Source: Dehalococcoidia bacterium (GTDB lineage Bacteria > Chloroflexota > Dehalococcoidia > Dehalococcoidales > UBA3254). From it: a stretch of DNA of 10,489 nt. Positions within the stretch are counted from its first letter, which is position 1; each line of letters begins with the position of its first letter. Shown here piece by piece: positions 6,989 through 10,489 of this stretch. The position numbers were made by a program, and so were the translations under genes. The notes beneath the pieces were generated by a model. That model had not been told where the DNA came from. It saw only the letters and a list, made by a program, of their open reading frames with translations, and ran no database searches. The DNA lies in contig JAUYDO010000276.1 of assembly GCA_030691835.1 (NCBI GenBank), forward strand, positions 1-10,489, in the 5' to 3' direction.

Positions 6989-7420
6989 CTATTTCTGCTT
7001 GCACTCCTGGCAACAGCCCGAGAATTCAAGCAGGTGCCCATTTATCTCGAACCCGGTCTGCCGGGACAGCTTCTCTTCCAGCTCGCCCAGGTCACAACTG
7101 GCAAAGTCAACAACCGTGCCGCACTGAGAACAGACAAGGTGATGATGGTGCTCTGCCGGTCTTCTCATCACGTAGCTCCTCTTCCTGCCGTCCATGTGTA
7201 CCTGGCACAGGAGACCAAGTGCCGCGAGCATATTCAGAGTGCGGTACACAGTAACCAGCCCCACATCGGGGTGCTCCTGTCTGGCGCGCTCATATATTTG
7301 CACCGGTGTAAAATGTTCGGTGCTACTACATATTATGTCAAGTACTGCCCGCCTCTGTGGCGTAAGCTTAAAGCCTTTTTGTCTCAGCAATGAGGCTATT
7401 CTTCTATTCGTGTACTTCAT
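6989..7420 (-). CDS. Fur-family metal-responsive repressor, probably Zur-like
   Basis: A 143-residue transcription regulator. Residues 1-85 form the winged-helix DNA-binding domain (LTPQRRAVLDII, then DVGLVTVYRTLNML, the recognition-helix region), and the rest is the dimerisation/metal domain. Metal sites are visible: the His run 91-94 followed by CSQC (Cys97, Cys100), and a second pair Cys137/Cys140 near the C-terminus, which together form the structural zinc site of the family. Position as first gene of the znuA-znuC-znuB operon, 17 bases before znuA, points to zinc (Zur) rather than iron or peroxide sensing, but this is context, not proof. A promoter and pseudo-palindromic site lie just upstream, consistent with autoregulation. 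No clear ribosome site precedes the ATG. Confidence 0.92.
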   Translation of the reverse strand: MKYTNRRIASLLRQKGFKLTPQRRAVLDIICSSTEHFTPVQIYERARQEHPDVGLVTVYRTLNMLAALGLLCQVHMDGRKRSYVMRRPAEHHHHLVCSQCGTVVDFASCDLGELEEKLSRQTGFEINGHLLEFSGCCQECKQK

Positions 7421-7429
7421 GCTTGTAGT

Positions 7430-7451
7430 TGAAAATGTCTTTCATTTATCA
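7430..7451. promoter_or_regulatory. Candidate Fur/Zur operator, imperfect palindrome
   Basis: On the minus strand the site reads TGATAAATG, five bases, CATTTTCA. The right half inverted is TGAAAATG, matching the left half except for one extra base. It starts at the last base of the predicted -10 box and covers the expected transcription start, where a bound repressor would block transcription. AT-rich ATG/CAT half-sites suit Fur-family operators in general; the specific consensus for this lineage is not known to me. Confidence 0.45.
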
Positions 7452-7479
7452 CTCTACTAATATTTTCTCCCGCTGTCAA
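7451..7479 (-). promoter_or_regulatory. Promoter of the regulator-znuACB operon
   Basis: Minus-strand TTGACA (plus 7474-7479) is a perfect -35. After exactly 17 bases comes TAGAGT (plus 7451-7456), a four-of-six -10. Transcription would begin near 7444, about 24 bases before the regulator's ATG. Confidence 0.65.
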
Positions 7480-7503
7480 GGGTTTGATGATAGAATTATA
7501 TTA

Positions 7504-7570
7504 GCTATCAGCAGTCAGTTTTTTCATAGATGGTCTCTTAACTGATAGCTGATGGCTGATAACTGATAGC
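7504..7570. repeat. Fold-back cluster of CTGATAGC-type short repeats
   Basis: AACTGATAGC occurs at 7540-7549 and 7561-7570, with a GCTGATGGCTGAT stretch between. The left arm GCTATCAG...CAGTCAGTT (7504-7520) is the inverted counterpart, separated by about 20 bases. The element fills the gap between the regulator promoter and the cupin gene and encodes nothing. Short CTGATAGCTGAT-like arrays recur in intergenic regions of various bacteria; the copy number here is unknown. Confidence 0.6.
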
Positions 7571-7609
7571 CCAGAATTGTTCCGGCTTGTCCGGGTAAGG
7601 AGCATTAAA

Positions 7610-7942
7610 ATGGAACAGAGGAAAGCGGACATCCGCGGGCAGGTCATAAATCCGATTGACCTGGTGAATTACCAGGAAGGCGCTGCTGTGAGCCGTACGG
7701 TAATAGATAAAAAAGTGGGAACAGTCACCCTATTCTCCTTCGCTCAGGGGCAGGGGTTAAGCGAGCACACTGCGCCCTATGACGCCCTTGTTTTTCTGCT
7801 GGACGGTGAAGCGGAGGTCACAATCTCAGGAAAACCGCTTCAGCTTAAGTCCGGCGATATGGTCATCATGCCGGCAAACGAGCCGCACGCCCTGAAAGCT
7901 ATCAAGCAGTTCAAGATGATGCTGGTAATGATAAGGGCTTAA
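7610..7942 (+). CDS. Small single-domain cupin protein
   Basis: A 110-residue Cupin_2-type beta-barrel protein of unknown substrate. The start is the ATG at 7610, seven bases after AAGGAG; a TTG at 7577 is in frame but lacks a ribosome site. The first cupin motif is degenerate: GLSEHTAPYDALVFLLDG (49-66) keeps one histidine, His53, while the second His and the Glu of the classical HxH...E set are missing. The second motif GDMVIMPANEPHAL (82-95) keeps His93. Similar proteins with SEHTAPxDAL are widespread in anaerobes. With two histidines only, metal binding may be weak or completed by other residues. It faces the downstream hydrolase tail to tail, and the two stop codons share bases 7940-7941. 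Confidence 0.88.
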   Translation: MEQRKADIRGQVINPIDLVNYQEGAAVSRTVIDKKVGTVTLFSFAQGQGLSEHTAPYDALVFLLDGEAEVTISGKPLQLKSGDMVIMPANEPHALKAIKQFKMMLVMIRA

Positions 7943-8535
7943 AGGCGACCGTTCCTGACGAAGAAGCGGACTCGGTGACTGCGCAGGAGCGTAAAAGCCA
8001 CCCAGCCGACGACAAACAAGCCGATTAGCTCCGAGACATACACGGCGGGGTTTGTCAGCAACCCTCGGGCAATGCTCGACCAGTCTCCTGCTACTCTGGG
8101 GAAAGCCCAGCCGAACAAGGGCCAGAAAAGTGTCTGTGGTACAGCCCACATGCTATCCAGCACGATATGTGACAGGTCTCCCAGAGACAGCATCAACAGC
8201 CAGTTCCTGCCTCTTCTCTGGTATAAATAAATTCCCAGTGAAAGCAAGAGCACAAAGAAAAGAAGAGTGTGGGCGAATATTCTGCCGTTCTGGAAAACAT
8301 CGCTGAGGATGAGCATTCCTACCGGCTTGTCTATGAGGTCGGGCAGGAGAGAGCCGACGAGTAGAAGCCTGAGGTCGAGCAGGTATCTATCATAGACAGC
8401 CTTTCCCAACTCGGGTGCTGAAGCACTCGTATCCTCACTGCTTACCTGTTTTTTCTGTGAACGGTACTTTGTCACGGCTCCGTCAACCAGCAGTGCCGCA
8501 CCCAACGTAACGCCCAGATGCCCAAATAACAGCAT
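7939..8535 (-). CDS. Membrane-bound metal-dependent hydrolase-like protein (YdjM/DUF457 type)
   Basis: A 198-residue integral membrane protein resembling the YdjM family of predicted membrane-bound metal-dependent hydrolases. Candidate metal residues sit in the expected order: His6 (FGHLGV), Asp66 and Asp69 (GSLLPDLIDKP), His89 (GRIFAHTLLF), and His123 with Asp127 (GDLSHIVLD), followed by a WAVPQTLFWPLFGW segment. Hydrophobic stretches lie at about 10-20, 57-77, 88-105, 113-130 and 165-185. A charged Ser/Lys/Glu-rich loop at about 23-50 is less conserved-looking. The ATG at 8535 is needed to keep His6. There is no ribosome site; the predicted -10 ends only seven bases before the ATG. Members are assigned as hydrolases by sequence only, and the substrate is unknown. 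Confidence 0.82.
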   Translation of the reverse strand: MLLFGHLGVTLGAALLVDGAVTKYRSQKKQVSSEDTSASAPELGKAVYDRYLLDLRLLLVGSLLPDLIDKPVGMLILSDVFQNGRIFAHTLLFFVLLLSLGIYLYQRRGRNWLLMLSLGDLSHIVLDSMWAVPQTLFWPLFGWAFPRVAGDWSSIARGLLTNPAVYVSELIGLFVVGWVAFTLLRSHRVRFFVRNGRL

Positions 8536-8542
8536 ATAGATA

Positions 8543-8572
8543 ATAATAGCCTGATAGTGTATTCCGAATCAA
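8543..8572 (-). promoter_or_regulatory. Predicted leaderless promoter of the membrane hydrolase gene
   Basis: Minus-strand TTGATT (plus 8567-8572), 18 bases, then TATTAT (plus 8543-8548). Only seven bases separate the -10 from the ATG, so transcription would begin at or within a base or two of the start codon. This agrees with the lack of a ribosome-binding site. Confidence 0.45.
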
Positions 8573-8587
8573 TTCACTCTCCTTAAC

Positions 8588-8615
8588 TTGACTTTTTGGT
8601 CAATACTGTTACAAT
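8588..8615 (+). promoter_or_regulatory. Predicted leaderless promoter of the phosphosugar mutase operon
   Basis: TTGACT (8588-8593) and TACAAT (8610-8615) each match five of six consensus bases with a 16-base spacer. The start would fall near 8622, about four bases before the ATG at 8626, leaving no room for a ribosome-binding site. It also rules out the in-frame TTG at 8596, which lies inside the promoter. Confidence 0.5.
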
Positions 8616-8625
8616 CAAAATCGTT

Positions 8626-9930
8626 ATGCAGTTGTTTGGCACGTCTGGAATACGAAGGGAAATAGACAGAGACCTGGTACAACTGTCACTCAATGTGGGT
8701 ATGGCGGTGGGGAGCGTTTACCGGAGCGTGGTGCTCGGCTGTGACACCAGGACGTCAAGCAATGCGCTTAGATACGCTACCATGGCGGGCTTGCTGGCGA
8801 GCGGGGCAAGCTGTAGCGATGCCGCCATGGTGCCTACGCCTACTCTCGCTTACGTTGCCCGTGAGTTCAAAGCCGGCGTGATGATTACCGCCTCACACAA
8901 CCCGCCCAGCTACAACGGTATAAAACTGGTCAACCCGGATGGCTCAGCCTTCTTCGCCAGCCAGCAGAAACAGATAGAGAATCTACTTCAGGGCAGGTCA
9001 CTCGTCACCGCACCATGGAACAAAATGAGGGGCGCCGAAGTATACAGCACAGCCACAGAGAAGCATGTGGAGCGCATCCGCAAGGACTTTCCCGGAAGCT
9101 TTAAGATAAAGGTGGTTGTGGACAGCGGGTGTGGTGCCGCTTACTTTATTACACCCCACCTTCTCACCAAACTGGGATGCGATGTGGTTACCTTGAACTG
9201 CTTTGCCAGCGGATTTTTCCCGCATGACGTCGAGCCGACCGAAGCCAACCTGCGTGACCTTACAAGAGCGGTTAAAAATGAAGGAGCAGACCTTGGCATT
9301 GCCCATGACGGTGATGCCGACCGTATGATGGTGGTAGATGACAGGGGCAGGTTCGTCTCAGGAGACAGGTTGCTGGCTATCTTCGCCAGGGCGATGAACG
9401 CTAAGAAAGTAGTCACCACCGTGGACGCCTCCATGTCCATAGACGAGATGGGATTCAAAGTCACCCGTACAAAAGTCGGCGACCCGTACGTTTCAGAGGA
9501 GCTAAAGAAAGGCGGCAATTTCGGGGGCGAGCCTTCCGGAGCCTGGGTCTTCCCCGGCATCTCGCTGTGCCCGGATGGCGTTTACGCCGCCGCTCAGGTG
9601 GTCGCTATAGCCAGCCAGCACAAATTCTCCGTTCTGGTTGATGGCATTCCTTCCTATCCGGTGCTCCGGGGCAGTGTGGGCAGTGTGGGCAGTGTGGGCA
9701 TTGTAACATCCGAGCTTGAGAAGGGGTTAATGAATATGAACCCGGATTCCGTAGATAAGATGGACGGTATTAAGCTCAATTTCAAAGAAGGCTGGGTGCT
9801 GGTGCGTACCTCAGGCACAGAACCAAAGATACGGATTACCGTAGAAGCGAAAAGCGAATTACTGGCTCACTATCTATACGACGGAGTGGTTCAAATAATC
9901 AAAGAATCTGCACATAAAGGAGAGCAGTGA
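8626..9930 (+). CDS. glmM: Phosphoglucosamine/phosphomannomutase family protein (archaeal-type GlmM)
   Basis: A 434-residue alpha-D-phosphohexomutase, probably interconverting glucosamine-6-P and glucosamine-1-P on the way to UDP-GlcNAc. The four-domain markers are present in order: N-terminal FGTSGIRR (4-11), the phosphoserine loop ITASHNPP with Ser90, the Mg-binding DGDADR with Asp228/230/232, the sugar-binding GEPSG (301-305) and the phosphate-binding RTSGTEP (394-400). The short N-terminus and overall length resemble archaeal GlmM/PMM proteins. The start at ATG 8626 puts FGTSGIR at the usual distance from the N-terminus; ten extra residues from a TTG at 8596 are unlikely. An in-frame nine-base tandem repeat encodes Gly-Ser-Val three times at 349-357. 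The gene overlaps the next by three bases, so it is probably an operon with the nucleotidyltransferase. Phosphomannomutase or phosphoglucomutase activity is possible instead or as well. Confidence 0.9.
   Translation: MQLFGTSGIRREIDRDLVQLSLNVGMAVGSVYRSVVLGCDTRTSSNALRYATMAGLLASGASCSDAAMVPTPTLAYVAREFKAGVMITASHNPPSYNGIKLVNPDGSAFFASQQKQIENLLQGRSLVTAPWNKMRGAEVYSTATEKHVERIRKDFPGSFKIKVVVDSGCGAAYFITPHLLTKLGCDVVTLNCFASGFFPHDVEPTEANLRDLTRAVKNEGADLGIAHDGDADRMMVVDDRGRFVSGDRLLAIFARAMNAKKVVTTVDASMSIDEMGFKVTRTKVGDPYVSEELKKGGNFGGEPSGAWVFPGISLCPDGVYAAAQVVAIASQHKFSVLVDGIPSYPVLRGSVGSVGSVGIVTSELEKGLMNMNPDSVDKMDGIKLNFKEGWVLVRTSGTEPKIRITVEAKSELLAHYLYDGVVQIIKESAHKGEQ
9670..9705 (+). repeat. In-frame 9-bp tandem repeat inside the mutase gene
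   Basis: GGCAGTGTG occurs three times without a change (9670-9678, 9679-9687, 9688-9696), followed by a degraded fourth unit GGCATTGTA (9697-9705). The translation is Gly-Ser-Val x3 then Gly-Ile-Val, just after YPVLRG. The unit length keeps the frame whatever the copy number. Confidence 0.9.
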
Positions 9931-10489
9931 AGGCTGTTATTCTGGCGGCTGGCGAAGGTACCCGGATGAGGCCATTGACCTATACCAGACCGAAGGTGAT
10001 GCTACCGATTGCCAACAAACCTATTCTTGAGCACTTGCTCAATGAGATGAAGCAGGCTGGAATATCCGACTTTGTCTTCGTAGTCGGATACCACGATGAA
10101 CAGGTAAGGGACTACTTCGGTGACGGAAAGCGCTGGGACGTAAATGTTCAATATGTGGCCCAGAGGAAGCAACTGGGCACCGCGGACGCGGTAAAAACGG
10201 TTGAAAGCCTGCTAAGCGGAAGTTTCCTTCTGGTCAATGGCGATGTCATAGTCAGCCACAGTGACATTCTCGCTTTAATCTACAAGGGCGAAAATACGTT
10301 AGGTGTAATCGAGGTGAAAGACCCATCCGGTCTTGGCGTAGTCGAGGCTAAAGAGGGACGGGTAGTCCGTATCTACGAGAAGATGGAAAAACCACCGACC
10401 AACCTGGCAAATGCCGGCGTATACATGTTCACGCCTGACATATTTGACGCCACAGCAAAGACCGCCAAATCGCCGCGCGGGGAATATGA
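9927..10489 (+). CDS. Sugar-1-phosphate nucleotidyltransferase, GlmU-like (partial, runs off the right end)
   Basis: The first 187 codons of a nucleotidyltransferase that activates a sugar-1-phosphate with an NTP, probably GlcN-1-P or GlcNAc-1-P with UTP given the neighbouring mutase. The GTG start at 9927 overlaps the mutase stop (GTGA) and follows AAGGAG (9917-9922) by four bases. Visible motifs are the nucleotide loop KAVILAAGEGTRMRPLT (2-18), Lys23 in TRPKVMLPIANKPI, GTADAV (84-89), the metal-binding Asp106 in LVNGDV, and later GLGVVE, YEKMEKP and NAGVYMF. The window ends within the typical RGEYE motif. A left-handed beta-helix acetyltransferase domain, as in bifunctional archaeal GlmU-like enzymes, may follow outside the window. 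Without it, a glucose-1-P thymidylyl- or uridylyltransferase cannot be excluded. Confidence 0.9.
   Translation, partial: MKAVILAAGEGTRMRPLTYTRPKVMLPIANKPILEHLLNEMKQAGISDFVFVVGYHDEQVRDYFGDGKRWDVNVQYVAQRKQLGTADAVKTVESLLSGSFLLVNGDVIVSHSDILALIYKGENTLGVIEVKDPSGLGVVEAKEGRVVRIYEKMEKPPTNLANAGVYMFTPDIFDATAKTAKSPRGEY

Noticed and set aside
6972..7013. Upstream ATG giving ZnuA 14 more residues
   Set aside because: It would overlap the regulator gene and precede a clear AGGAGG-ATG-signal peptide start at 6971.
8596..8625. TTG start extending the mutase by ten residues
   Set aside because: It falls inside the predicted promoter and moves FGTSGIR away from its usual N-terminal place.

Overview
The window looks like chromosomal DNA from a Chloroflexota bacterium, most likely a Dehalococcoidia-type lineage. 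The grounds are circumstantial: a one-step LL-diaminopimelate aminotransferase, an archaeal-style phosphosugar mutase with its nucleotidyltransferase, a small zinc-ribbon/winged-helix protein of a kind found in anaerobes, moderate GC content, and TGTCATTG...CAATGACA fold-back repeats of the type scattered through such genomes. No rRNA or tRNA gene, CRISPR array, transposase or phage gene was seen.

Layout. Positions 1-210 hold a fold-back repeat and the leader of dapL. Then come three plus-strand genes: dapL (lysine/diaminopimelate synthesis), hflX (ribosome-associated GTPase with a problematic start codon) and a nitrilase-superfamily enzyme with an atypical catalytic-cysteine motif. A 268-base convergent intergenic region (3784-4051) contains a second, shorter relative of the left-end repeat, which may serve as a terminator. 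From 7420 leftwards runs a minus-strand zinc-homeostasis cluster: Fur/Zur-type regulator, metal-binding lipoprotein ZnuA, ATPase ZnuC, permease ZnuB, then a zinc-ribbon/winged-helix protein after a 78-base gap with its own possible promoter. A consensus-like promoter and a pseudo-palindrome sit just upstream of the regulator, as expected for an autoregulated metal-uptake operon.

Right of this are a fold-back repeat, a small cupin gene (plus) and a membrane metal-dependent hydrolase-like gene (minus), whose stop codons share bases. From the 90-base gap at 8536-8625 two predicted promoters diverge. Each places its transcription start almost on the start codon, suggesting leaderless mRNAs for the hydrolase and for the phosphosugar mutase. 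The mutase overlaps a nucleotidyltransferase that runs off the right end. Together these two probably make a nucleotide-activated sugar such as UDP-GlcNAc.

Most genes are conserved housekeeping or transport functions. The more unusual points are the missing hflX start codon, the nitrilase motif, the zinc-ribbon protein next to the Znu operon, the leaderless divergent promoters and an in-frame nine-base tandem repeat in the mutase.
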